Shown in pieces: positions 35,301 to 44,300 of a stretch of 64,000 nt of DNA. Below the pieces are notes generated by a model. The model was not told where the DNA came from, made no database searches, and saw nothing but the letters and a program-made list of their open reading frames with translations. Where the stretch lies: positions 806,001-870,000 of the forward strand of contig NZ_FXUA01000002.1 in assembly GCF_900182815.1 (NCBI RefSeq). The letters run 5' to 3'. The DNA is from Algoriphagus winogradskyi. GTDB lineage: Bacteria > Bacteroidota > Bacteroidia > Cytophagales > Cyclobacteriaceae. How positions within the stretch are numbered: the first letter of the stretch is position 1; every line of letters starts with the position of its first letter. The position numbers and the translations under genes are program-made.

Positions 35301-35796
35301 ACTTACCAATAATTTCTCTTACAAGAACTTTGACTTAGGGGTAATTATAAACGGTCAAGTTGGTGGTCAGGTCATGAATGGCTTGAGACAAACCACGGAT
35401 AATTTACAGGGATTTTTCAATGTAGATAGAGATTGGGAGCAAAGATGGAGGAGTACTGAGAACCCTGGTGATGGTATTCATTCCGGAGTGCCAAAATTGA
35501 AGCCAAGCTGGGGACATAGAGTATCAACGCTGTGGGTGGAGGATGCTTCTTATTTGCGTATTGCAAATTTGACTTTGGGATATACCATTCCATCGAGCTT
35601 GTCTGAGAAAATGAAAGTATTAAAGAGTTCAAGACTGTATTTTACAGTGCAAAACTTAGCCATGTTTACCAATTACAAAGGAGCAAATCCTGAAGGCCAG
35701 GCAGCGAACCAGAATAATACTTTGGTTCCTGGTTTTGATATGACATCGTATCCGCTGTCTAGGACTATGTCATTGGGAATTAATCTTTCTTTTTAA
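32362..35796 (+). CDS. SusC/RagA TonB-dependent transducer with STN domain
   Basis: This 1144-residue outer-membrane protein imports glycan in partnership with SusD. After the signal peptide come an STN domain (about 40-115; LLNVLHEVERQTEFQFTIHE), a carboxypeptidase-D-like domain (about 130-210; SGLVSDNTGAPLPGVTIIVE), a TonB box region (LDEVVVVGYGTQKKEDVTG), a plug (SVDQKMIGQVAGVQIQQVSG) and the 22-strand barrel ending MSLGINLSF. The STN domain is what FecR-coupled transducers use for signalling, matching the upstream sigma/FecR pair. It ends 45 bp before susD. Substrate is not readable from sequence. Confidence 0.93.
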   Translation: MINKPLLLLLRMTKYTLYGFLFQMLVLNVVLAHSIKAQKIDEVYVKVSFNEEKLLNVLHEVERQTEFQFTIHENETYLNQQVSVRSNKVSVEDLLKEIGSQTGLNFQQVNRNISMWLAQDKSAATEDLTQISAISISGLVSDNTGAPLPGVTIIVEGTTSGTVSDIDGRYSIEAEAGDVLVFSFIGFSQQKVAVANQTEINVTMREDEQALDEVVVVGYGTQKKEDVTGSVATVNEKTIKDLPVSSVDQKMIGQVAGVQIQQVSGAPGAGTSIKIRGSGSLGAGNEPLYVVDGMPYSSGMNQSLNPLAFIDPNNIESITILKDASSTAIYGSRGANGVIMITTKKGTYNQTNITFSAMAGVQQVPKKGRPNMLNQREFAQLQRDRIDLEVDLRENREATLEDYPEEYRDLDALTGRGTDWYDLILRDAPIQDYNFNLQKGTEDSRINFSLGYFNQQGVLKETGIERFSTKLGVETDLFTNLKLGVSIQPTYINQQRANTNLNREDVLGVSIWANPISTPYDENGNLKPYIVAPQSKFHSAWSFANPLYVLQEMTTEQKSFQNLGLAFLEWSILPNLRFRSSLNTILEASKYFQFVPSTVGGSNRPPTAGTGNSTNTRYNSFNWLVENTVNYDLSFGEHSFNSLLGYTIQRFNSNNINLNASPYPNDLITTINAAQAINSWGEAVNEWSMISYLGRINYSFKERYLFTATFRADGSSRFGSDNRFAIFPSLAGAWRVSEEEFFNDISWIDNLKLRVSYGKSGNNNIGNYAHLANISAGSYVFGNTQVTGSSVGISNPSLTWEESNQIDVGLDFDFFNSRAFFMIDYFKRRSNNMLLEDVIPAITGFNSQTINQGSVQNTGIEIALGGTPIAGEFSWNISGNVAFNRNEVLSLNDNTVRILSGNNDGNPTHISVVGKPIGQFFGFVLEGVYTPEYLSQPGVVNSPQVYEGNVKYKDVNGDGFINDVLDYTIIGNPHPDFIFGLTNNFSYKNFDLGVIINGQVGGQVMNGLRQTTDNLQGFFNVDRDWEQRWRSTENPGDGIHSGVPKLKPSWGHRVSTLWVEDASYLRIANLTLGYTIPSSLSEKMKVLKSSRLYFTVQNLAMFTNYKGANPEGQAANQNNTLVPGFDMTSYPLSRTMSLGINLSF

Positions 35797-35841
35797 TCTG
35801 GAATGAAAACGATGTTCCATCACAAGCTAAATTATTGCATT

Positions 35842-37320
35842 ATGAAAAAGTTACTATATATAGTTCTCTTATTTACTATTACTTCCTGCGCGGATGATTT
35901 CTTGGAAATTTACCCTGATACCACATTGAGTGAAGGGAATTTCTATCAATCTCAGGAAGAGTTTATTCTCTTAGCTAACGGCTGTTATATACCATTAAGA
36001 GACATTGAGAAAAATACGCACTGGGTTATTGCAGAGTTAATCTCTGACAATACCAGTTTTCAATATAATATCTTGACTGGTGAGGCTGTGCGAGGCGTTA
36101 TTGATCAGTTTATCATTACCGCTGACAATAGGGCTTATTCAGAGTTTTGGAATTTGTCTTACAATGGAATAAATAGAACCAACAAACTGCTGATAGAGAT
36201 AGATAGGCCTGAAGTAGAATGGTCGGATTTAGCGTATAAAAGCAGATCTTCTGGAGAGGCTTACTTCCTACGCGCTTTGTATTATTTTAATCTGGTAAGG
36301 CAATTTGGAGGTGTTCCATTAGTGCTGACTCCAATTAGCGCTCAGGAAGCACTCCAAATGGGTAGGGTAAGCGAGGAAGAGATATACGCCAGTATTATCA
36401 GTGATTTGAATTCAGCGATAGAGCAGTTTGCTTTGGCTACCCAATTGGAGGAAAATGGTAGAGCCAATTTGAATTCTGCCTATGGCTTATTGGGTAAGGT
36501 TTATCTGACAGTGAAAGAATATGACAATGCGGAAAAGGCGCTTAAAAAAGTGATTGATTCGAATAAATATTCTCTGTTGCCAGATTATGCGGATTTATAT
36601 GATCCAAGTAACAAGGATTATACAGAAACCATTTTTAGTGTGCAGTATTCCGAAAACAGCCGAGAGCTTTCTAATCGATTTATCTTCATGTTCGCGCCTT
36701 GGAGTTCAAAAGGAAGTATTACACAACGTCCTAATATTAATATTATCTCTGCTGGCTGGAATCAGCCAACAATGGATTTGTTGAATGCTTTTGAAGATGG
36801 GGATAAAAGAAAAGATGTCTCTATAAAATTCTGGAATGGTCCTGATTGGGATGGTGCGGTGAGAGATATACCGTACACCGGCAAGTTTAAGCCTCCAATC
36901 TCTGCGCCTGATGATCGCACGGGAGACAATTTCCCGGTATTAAGATATTCCGATGTGCTATTGATGTATGCTGAGGCTTTGAACGAGCAAGGAAAAACTG
37001 GAGATGCCTTGCCTTACGTTCAGCAAGTGCGTGATCGAGCAGGGTTGGATGCTTCTCTGTCTGGCTATGGAAAAGCAGAACTGGAAGAGTTGATAGCCAA
37101 GGAGCGCCAAGTTGAGTTTTGCTTTGAGAATCAGCGTTGGTATGATCTAAAAAGAACAGACAAAGCTATAGAAGTAATGACTGCTCATGGACAGCGGGAG
37201 TTGGCTCAAAAAGATTTTCTATACAACAGCGCCTACCAAATTGATCCTCATAAGCTATTAGCTCCCTTACCAGCCGAGCAAATACTTATTAATAGTTTAA
37301 CCCAAAATCCAGGATATTAA
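35842..37320 (+). CDS. RagB/SusD-family surface glycan-binding lipoprotein
   Basis: I chose the ATG at 35842, 13 codons into the longest frame, because it begins a lipoprotein signal (MKKLLYIVLLFTITSCADDF, lipobox Cys at 16). The 492-residue product has SusD features: TPR-like helices (SGEAYFLRALYYFNLVRQFG) and the C-terminal pattern RYSDVLLMYAEALNEQGK, ERQVEFCFENQRWYDLKR and LLAPLPAEQI. It caps the SusC barrel and delivers ligand. It is followed after 1 bp by the sulfatase gene. Confidence 0.92.
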   Translation: MKKLLYIVLLFTITSCADDFLEIYPDTTLSEGNFYQSQEEFILLANGCYIPLRDIEKNTHWVIAELISDNTSFQYNILTGEAVRGVIDQFIITADNRAYSEFWNLSYNGINRTNKLLIEIDRPEVEWSDLAYKSRSSGEAYFLRALYYFNLVRQFGGVPLVLTPISAQEALQMGRVSEEEIYASIISDLNSAIEQFALATQLEENGRANLNSAYGLLGKVYLTVKEYDNAEKALKKVIDSNKYSLLPDYADLYDPSNKDYTETIFSVQYSENSRELSNRFIFMFAPWSSKGSITQRPNINIISAGWNQPTMDLLNAFEDGDKRKDVSIKFWNGPDWDGAVRDIPYTGKFKPPISAPDDRTGDNFPVLRYSDVLLMYAEALNEQGKTGDALPYVQQVRDRAGLDASLSGYGKAELEELIAKERQVEFCFENQRWYDLKRTDKAIEVMTAHGQRELAQKDFLYNSAYQIDPHKLLAPLPAEQILINSLTQNPGY

Positions 37321-37321
37321 T

Positions 37322-38812
37322 ATGACTGACATTGTTAATTTATTTATAGTTAACCTTCGAGGTTACAAATTCCTAGTGGGGTTGAATCTTTTGCTCCTTT
37401 TCAATTATGTAGTTCCATTTAAGTCCTTAGCCCAAAGCGAAAAACCGAACGTAATATTCATCCTCGCCGACCAATGGCGGGCAGACGCTGTGGGATATGC
37501 TGGAAATACCGATGTGATCACACCAAATCTCGACAGGTTAGCCAAAGAAAGTCTGGTTTTTGATAATGCCGTTACTGTAATGGCTGTATGTGCTCCTTGG
37601 AGAGCTAGTTTTCTGACTGGACAATACCCTCTAACTAATGGTGTTTTTTACAATGATAAACCTCTTCCTTCAGAAGCTTTGACAATGGCTGAAATCTATA
37701 AAGAGCAGGGCTATCAAACAGGCTACATAGGGAAGTGGCATCTAAATGGTCATAAGAGGGGAGAAGACGCATTTAGCGCTAGGGACAAACCAGTAACTAA
37801 AGACCGTCGTCAAGGATTTGATTATTGGAAGGTAAGAGAAGTGACACATGATTATAATAACTCTTTCTACTTTGATGAAAATGATCAAAGACAAGTATGG
37901 GAAGGATATGACGCTTTTTCCCAGACGGACAGTGCAATCAGTTACATCAAAAAGAACAAGGACAATCCATTCTTGTTGATGATGTCTTGGGGACCTCCGC
38001 ATAATCCTTACCATACTGCGCCTGCAGAATATAGGGCGATGTACGACCCCGCAAAAATAAATTTGAGAGAAAATGTACCTGTGCATTTGCAGGACAGCGC
38101 AAGGAAGGTGATTGCAGATTATTATGCGCATATCACGGCATTGGATAAAGCGGTTGGCGATCTTTTAAATGCGATCGATAAGCAAGGAATAGCCGATAAT
38201 ACCATATTCGTATTTACCTCAGAGCATGGGGATATGTTATTTTCCAAAGGTGTACTGCGCAAGCAAAGACCTTGGGATGAATCTATCAAAGTTCCTATGT
38301 TGATCAGGTATCCAGATAAACTTCGTAAAGCCAGGGAAATCAAAGGACCAATTAATACTCCTGATTTGCTTCCTACGTTGCTGGGTTTAAGTGGAATCAG
38401 TGTGCCGAAGAGCATAGAAGGTACAGATTTTTCTTCCTCCTTGTTAAGTGGAAAGGATATTGAAAATGAAGGTGCATTAATCATGTTGCCAGTTCCTTTT
38501 CACGAATGGAATTTCTCCAATGGAGGAAGGGAATTCAGAGGGATTCGAACTGAACGGTACACGTATGTAAAGGATTTGGCCGGTCCTTGGTTATTATATG
38601 ACAATGAAAAAGATCCCTACCAGCAGAAAAACCTAGTTGGTTCGCCTGACTATTCAAACCTTCAATCAACCTTAGAAAAGGTTCTTCAGTCTAAGTTGGA
38701 TTATACAAATGATTCCTTTTTACCAGCAGATGATTACATGACCCAATGGAATTATTTGTATGATAAGCAGGATAGTATTAGGACGAAGGACTATTTAAAG
38801 ATTAATAGGTAG
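37322..38812 (+). CDS. Secreted type I (formylglycine) sulfatase
   Basis: This 496-residue enzyme should remove sulfate esters from a glycan. A signal peptide (about 1-38) precedes the alkaline-phosphatase-like fold: metal-binding NVIFILADQWRAD (D50), the formylglycine motif VCAPWRASFLTG (C90-A-P-W-R94), GKWH, and FTSEHGDML further on. The active Cys must be oxidised by a sulfatase-maturing enzyme, which is not in the window. It starts 1 bp after susD, so it shares that operon, and points to a sulfated polysaccharide, as common in marine algae. Subfamily is not assigned. Confidence 0.92.
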   Translation: MTDIVNLFIVNLRGYKFLVGLNLLLLFNYVVPFKSLAQSEKPNVIFILADQWRADAVGYAGNTDVITPNLDRLAKESLVFDNAVTVMAVCAPWRASFLTGQYPLTNGVFYNDKPLPSEALTMAEIYKEQGYQTGYIGKWHLNGHKRGEDAFSARDKPVTKDRRQGFDYWKVREVTHDYNNSFYFDENDQRQVWEGYDAFSQTDSAISYIKKNKDNPFLLMMSWGPPHNPYHTAPAEYRAMYDPAKINLRENVPVHLQDSARKVIADYYAHITALDKAVGDLLNAIDKQGIADNTIFVFTSEHGDMLFSKGVLRKQRPWDESIKVPMLIRYPDKLRKAREIKGPINTPDLLPTLLGLSGISVPKSIEGTDFSSSLLSGKDIENEGALIMLPVPFHEWNFSNGGREFRGIRTERYTYVKDLAGPWLLYDNEKDPYQQKNLVGSPDYSNLQSTLEKVLQSKLDYTNDSFLPADDYMTQWNYLYDKQDSIRTKDYLKINR

Positions 38813-38843
38813 CAAAATCTCTTTAAAAGGGATTTTAGCTACC
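38808..38843 (+). terminator. Hairpin at the end of the sulfatase operon
   Basis: GGTAGC (38808-38813) pairs with GCTACC (38838-38843), enclosing a second stem AAAATCTC/GGGATTTT with a single bulged base. It overlaps the sulfatase stop codon. A T-rich but broken tail follows. Confidence 0.6.
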
Positions 38844-38943
38844 TAGTTTGTGGAATTACTTTTAGTTTGTGTTTTTTGTTGAAAACCGGTGGGTCTTTGA
38901 GCTATCGGTTTTCTTTATTTAGTAATTCTTGAATAGAACACCG

Positions 38944-39417
38944 TGGGTCGAATTATTTAAAGGTGAGAATTTAGAAGGCTGACATACATTAGGTGGAGAA
39001 GCGAGCTACATAGTGGTGGAAGGAGCAAAAGAAGGAACTACAGTGGGAAATACACCCAATTCATTTTTAAGAACTGATGAAGTATATGGTGATTTTGTCT
39101 TGGAATTAGGTTATTGGGTCGACCCTTCTATGAATTCCGGCATCCAGATCAGAAGCAAAAGTTTTGATCATTATCGAAATGGCAGAGTCCATGGGTACCA
39201 AATAGAAATTGATCCTTCACAAAGAGCTTGGAGCGCAGGAATCTTTGATGAAGGTAGAAGAGGTTGGTTGGTCCCCTTGACAGATAACGCTGAGGGCCAA
39301 AACGCATTTAAACAAAATGATTGGAATCATTACAGAATTGAAGCTATTGCAGATATCATCAAAACATGGATCAATGGTGTGCCGGCAGCTTATCTAATGC
39401 ACCAAGTAAATTAATTA
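38944..39417 (+). pseudogene. DUF1080 (3-keto-disaccharide hydrolase-like) gene remnant
   Basis: Reading from 38944 gives WVELFKGENLEG, a TGA at 38980-38982 where the family has Trp (DLxGW), then HTLGGEASYIVVEGAKEGTT onward. Typical DUF1080 features follow: YGDFVLELGYWVD, NSGIQIRSKS, GYQIEID, WNHYRIEAIADIIKTWING. The end is also abnormal: after GVPAA the frame runs into YLMHQVN and stops, losing the last strand. There is no signal peptide or start. DUF1080 proteins are secreted sugar-acting enzymes; this copy is broken at both ends. Confidence 0.75.
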
Positions 39418-39491
39418 AATAGAATTTCGGCAGTAACACTTGACCTACAATTGGTTGAAATGAATAGTCTTACGAGTTCTTTTAAGGGTGT

Positions 39492-39506
39492 GTCCCAGTT
39501 TTTTAT
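39492..39506. repeat. GTCCCAGTTTTTTAT repeat, second locus
   Basis: It is identical over 15 bp and in the same orientation as 29225-29239, on the opposite flank of the ECF/SusCD/sulfatase block. Confidence 0.6.
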
Positions 39507-39556
39507 CTAGTGAAAACCGTTAGTATTTCTGTCAAATTTTAAAACGATAGAGTTGC

Positions 39557-39589
39557 TCGTACCCCTCGTGACCTACGGATAATACGAGA
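39557..39589. repeat. Diverged copy of the TCGTAC repeat
   Basis: TCGTACCCC then TCGTGACC, TACGGATAA and TACGAG align without gaps with 28753-28785 (TCGTACCCC, TCGTACCG, TACGAATTC, TACGAG). It is in the same orientation as the first copy. Confidence 0.55.
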
Positions 39590-39761
39590 CTGTAGAGGGC
39601 TTCGAAAGCAAAGGTTTATTTCTAATTTTAACTCTCTTTTACTGATTTTTCATTGAATTTGGAGCTTTCATCCCATAATGCTTTCAAAGAAGTTCTGTTT
39701 CTTTTGTTTTAAAGAACTTCCTGTCACTCAGATTTACAGAAATGATAAGAAGAGCTAAAAG

Positions 39762-39792
39762 AAAAAATCTAGCCGGATCCCCAGCTAGATTT
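39762..39792 (-). terminator. Rho-independent terminator of the minus-strand SusCD operon
   Basis: AAATCTAGC (39765-39773) and GCTAGATTT (39784-39792) form a perfect 9-bp stem. On the minus strand the hairpin is followed by six T (39767-39762). It lies about 30 bp beyond the susD stop. Confidence 0.85.
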
Positions 39793-39823
39793 AAATCTTT
39801 TTACTTTATTAATGCGCTTATTT

Positions 39824-41377
39824 TTACTGCGCATCCCAAAATACTCTGGATAGTAAATTATCCCCTCCGATTGCCGTTGCAGCAGCGGTATAATTCTTGG
39901 TATTTGTGGAGCCTTCTTCGTCAGGATAGGAAAATCTTCGTACAAAGCCACCATTCAAATTATTGTTGGCTAGATTTGGACTTAAGCTTGGATAGCCACT
40001 CCTTCTAAAATTCGCAAAAGCTTCTGTACCATTTCTGATATTTACCACCCAATATTGAGTGTTTATCAGTTCCAAGGCATTAGTCGAATTGAAGGCGATA
40101 TCAGGGTGCTCCAAATATGCCGCAATTTGCTCAGCAGTTATTGGATCTGTTTGTGGATAACGATCATAATTCTTCAAATCTGCTCTAATTCCATTTTCAT
40201 AATACGTCTGGGCAGAACCAGTTACCCATCCTCTGTGGGCTGCTTCTGCGAGTAGCAAAGAAGTTTGCGCATAAGTCACCCAAAAGTCAGGAGCATCAGG
40301 GGCTGCAACCGAATAGATATTCATTTGTGAATAGTTAAGACCACCACCCCTTGATCCTCTGTAATCACCATTCGGATCAGCTAGAACGGTACTAATCACT
40401 CCTATAGGCACGCCAAATTGATTTTCTAAATCTGTATCAGGATTTAAATCGTTGGCTACTGCGGCGGGGTCCTCAAAAGTAGCTATGATATATGGAGCAC
40501 GAGGATCATTAGTTGATTTGAGTTGATTCACGAAAGGCTCAGCAGCATAGTTGAAATAGGAAAAATTTCGCAAGTTATTATTGTCTCCCTGTGCATATAA
40601 GGTTCCATCGTACTTCACATAGGCGTTGTCTTCATTTGAAGTCATAACACCTGCATTGAAAGCCTGGGAGACGATCGATTGAGCTTTGGAGGGGTCAATC
40701 TTGCTGTATCGCATTCCCAGTCTTAAGAGAAGAGAGTTTCCTAGCTTTTTCCATTGCTCTACTTGCGCCGGCGCACTACCCGCGGGGCTTTCACTATTAT
40801 TGCCAAAGAAAAGATCTTCGGGTACATAGTCAGCTCCGGAATTCAATCCTGCAATGGCTTCTGACAGTTCTTTCTGAAGATCAATGTATATGGCTTCATC
40901 GTCATCGTATGCAGGGAAAAACACCCCGTCTATTACTGCATTTCCTGCTTCGAAATAGGGTACATCTCCATAGGAATCCACCAGTCCCATAAATGCTTGA
41001 GCTTTCCAAATTCTAATCATATTTAGCAGGTTGGTGCGATCGGTGTCCTTTCCTAAAAGAGCAATCGCTTGGTTCATGTTTTTGATAGGTCCAGGATAGG
41101 ACAAATTCCATTTACCATTACTTAACCCGTCAATGTCTTCATTAAAGTTGAAGCCTAATGTTGCTCCTTGATTATATGGATTGACGAATTGTTGTACAAT
41201 CGTGTGTTCAGCTGCATAACCTCCCAAGGGAGTTCGTTGAGCCCCAGCGAAGAGCAAGGCCGGATCAATGTCCGTTACTGCGTACGGATTTGTATTTATA
41301 TCTATAAAATCCTTATCGCATCCACTAAGGGAAATAATGGCAGAAATAGCGAGGATATAGTATCTTATCGATTTCAT
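39824..41377 (-). CDS. SusD/RagB-like outer-membrane lipoprotein (SusD-like 2 type)
   Basis: I chose the ATG at 41377 because it starts the lipoprotein signal MKSIRYYILAISAIISLSGC and leaves a 4-bp gap after susC; the longer frame (41395) would overlap. The 517-residue protein has FIDINTNPYAVTDIDPALLF near the N-terminus and NALELINTQYWVVNIRNGTE near the end, which is the pattern of the SusD-like group with INxNPY. It binds ligand at the cell surface with the partner SusC. It is the last gene of the unit before a strong terminator. Confidence 0.9.
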   Translation of the reverse strand: MKSIRYYILAISAIISLSGCDKDFIDINTNPYAVTDIDPALLFAGAQRTPLGGYAAEHTIVQQFVNPYNQGATLGFNFNEDIDGLSNGKWNLSYPGPIKNMNQAIALLGKDTDRTNLLNMIRIWKAQAFMGLVDSYGDVPYFEAGNAVIDGVFFPAYDDDEAIYIDLQKELSEAIAGLNSGADYVPEDLFFGNNSESPAGSAPAQVEQWKKLGNSLLLRLGMRYSKIDPSKAQSIVSQAFNAGVMTSNEDNAYVKYDGTLYAQGDNNNLRNFSYFNYAAEPFVNQLKSTNDPRAPYIIATFEDPAAVANDLNPDTDLENQFGVPIGVISTVLADPNGDYRGSRGGGLNYSQMNIYSVAAPDAPDFWVTYAQTSLLLAEAAHRGWVTGSAQTYYENGIRADLKNYDRYPQTDPITAEQIAAYLEHPDIAFNSTNALELINTQYWVVNIRNGTEAFANFRRSGYPSLSPNLANNNLNGGFVRRFSYPDEEGSTNTKNYTAAATAIGGDNLLSRVFWDAQ

Positions 41378-41381
41378 AATA

Positions 41382-44300
41382 TTAGAATTTAACATTTAAG
41401 CTCAAATTGAAATTTCTGGTGGTAGGCAATGAGGAGTTTTCATAACCTGCTCTAAAGTCACCGGATGACTGCACTGCCTCAGGGTCTAATCCTGGGAAGT
41501 CTTTATAAAGGATAGCTAAATTCCTTGCAGCCGCAGAGACAGAAAGACCTTTTACAAACTTCATGAATGGCACATTACTAACAGCCTCTGTGAGGTTATA
41601 GGAAATGGAAACGTTTCTAAGTTTCACGAAGTCCGATTTAAAAATAAATGGATCTCCAATCTGCTGGTTTCTATAATCAGCATAGAAGCTTTGTAAATTG
41701 GTAACCACAGTGGTATTAGGCTCTCCATTATCATATACGCCAGGGAAAATCAATCCATTTTCACCCTCTCTACGTCCTTGTAAGGAAAGCTGAGAATGAC
41801 CTTGTCTAAGCATGTTTAGGTGTGTCGACGACATGACCATACCGCCGAGTTTGTAGTCAATATGTACTCCTAGACTCAATTTTTTATAGGTAAACGTATT
41901 CGTCCACCCTCCTGTATGCTTTGGTATTGAGCTTCCGATTGGCAAAAAACCATTCGTGTCTTCTCCCCCTGGTGTAGTGCTATTAGTGGATCTTAATCTG
42001 CCTTGATTGGTTACTAGAATGTCACCATTTGCATTCCTAAGATAGGTTCTGGTATACAGTTGGTTCATTGGGAGGCCTTCTGTGTATCTTAATTGCCCTA
42101 GGAACTCATTTCCTGTGTCGTTAAAAGATACTACTAGCATAGTTCCGCTCTCATTGCCCACGTCTAATACTTCAGTAGTCAAGTATGCGCTATTCCAAGA
42201 ACTCGTCCATCTGAAATTGGAGGTTTCTATAGGAGAATATTCAATCAAGAATTCTAATCCGCTATTTTTTAAAGAAGCTGTGTTTTGTTTTGAATCCGTA
42301 TAGCCGGAGGCATTGGAAAGTTGCACATCCAAGATTTGGTCGGTCGTTATCTTTTCAAACGCTCCTATGTCCAATAATAGGCGATTGTTAAACAGCCTCA
42401 TTTCCAGTCCGATTTCCTTTTCAGTAACAGTAAATGGTTGCAGATTAGAATTCGGAGCGAAACTTCCGTTTACTCCAGCTAGTGTCTGCCCATTAAATTG
42501 GTTTTGATTTATACTATAGGTTAGCAAACCCTCATAGGTCCCTACTCCATTTGCACTTCCTACTTCTGCCCATGAGCCTCTCAATTTGGCATAGGAAAGC
42601 CAATTGGCACTTGTCATGAGTTCGGAGAAAATAAAACTACCTGAAATGGATGGGTAGAACTTGGAATTGTTTTGGGGGTTGAGGACAGAAAACCAGTCGT
42701 TTCTACCTGTGAAATTCAGATAAAGGATGCCGTTATAACCAAATTCAGCTAAGCCATAAAGTGAGTTTACACGACTCTCGGAGAAACCATAGCTCTGATT
42801 TTTTATTGTCCCGTTTGCAATCGAATATAGATCAGCTACTACAAAATTACTCGCATCCTGACTCATGTTCTGATATTTTGTGCGCCAGGTATTGCCACCA
42901 AAACTAACGTCCACCGAAAACTTTTCCCATTGCTTATTTCCTCCTACCAAGAAGTCAGCATTGATATCAGAAGTAGTAGTTTGAGAAAGATTATATGATC
43001 CACGATAAGTGCCATCACCTTGGAATAAAGTAGTGGAACCGGTGCCATTTAATCTGTTCCATTCCGCGAAAGCATTGCCATCATCGTAATTCAACCTGCC
43101 TTGAGCATATAGCCAATCGGTGATTTGATACCTCAATGTCGCTGTACCGAGTAATCTACTTCTTTTCTCGTCAAAATATTGCTTCCCTTGCAATGGGTAG
43201 AAAGGGTTATTTATAGTGCCCAGAAAGCCATTTGTACGAAACTCCGCGCCCGTTTCAGGATTTACAGCACTTTCTCTGTATGCTTCATAAGGAGTGGAAA
43301 TTCCCATACGGTTAAAAAAGTTAATTGCCCCATCTCCCTGCGTACCTATTTGAGGCGGGTTAAGGTTATGTTCATTCGCATAGTTTATATTCAATTGAAA
43401 TGATAGCTTATCGGATAAACTATGATTAATCCCCACATTAAATATACGCTTGACGTATTCATTCATTGGCTGTATGCCGGTCGCATCCACATTTGAAAAT
43501 GAAACACGGAAACTCCCTTTACTCGTACCACCAGAGATCCCAATGGTGTTTGTCCAGTTTGATCCAGTTTGTAAAAAATCATATAACTGGTATGGATTGG
43601 CAGAATAAGGTCTCATTTGTCCATCAAAATTGATCGTTGGTGCCCCGTCTAACCTTTCTCCGAATCCAAATTGCCCGTAAGATTGGGCTTCGCCTTGCGT
43701 TTTAGGTCTCACACCTCCAGTACCAATTCCATACTCAGTTTGGATTAATTCATCCAGAAAATTTAGTGGAGTAGAAGAAGTATAGCTAGTGGTGAAATCT
43801 ACGCCGATTCCTTGACCTTTCTCCCCTGATTTGGTTGTAATAATAATGGCGCCATTTGCAGCTCTAGCTCCATAGATTGCTGCTGCTGTAGCTCCTTTGA
43901 GTACAGTCATGCTCTCAATATCGTCCGGGTTGATATTCTGTAGATTATCACCTCTGTCGCGTTGTTGCCCATTTCCATTTACTCCACGCGCACCTTGATC
44001 CATAGGTAGGCCATTGATTACGATGAGGGGAGCATTATTAGCTCCTGCAAAGGCAGATTGTCCTCGAAGTCTGATTTGTGTACTAGACCCTGCACCTGCT
44101 GCAGGAGGAGTGATATTTAGTCCTGCTACCTTGCCTTCCAGTGATTCCATCACGTTGGTAGTTCTGTTTTTAACCAATTCATCTGTGTTAACAGAGGTCG
44201 CAGAATAGCCTAATTTCTTGGATTCCTTTTTGATACCAAGAGCTGTGACTACAACCTCTTCCAACGATTTTTCATCTACTTCTAGATTTACATTGATTTC

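Larger units (their letters stand above)
39418..39764. other. Intergenic, second copy of the short repeats
   Basis: About 350 bp between the DUF1080 relic and the convergent SusCD terminator. It contains GTCCCAGTTTTTTAT at 39492-39506 and a diverged TCGTAC repeat at 39557-39589. No gene is visible. Confidence 0.5.

Noticed and set aside
29051..39506. Calling the GTCCCAG repeats attachment sites of an integrative element
   Set aside because: No integrase, relaxase or tRNA target is visible, so only a repeat is claimed.
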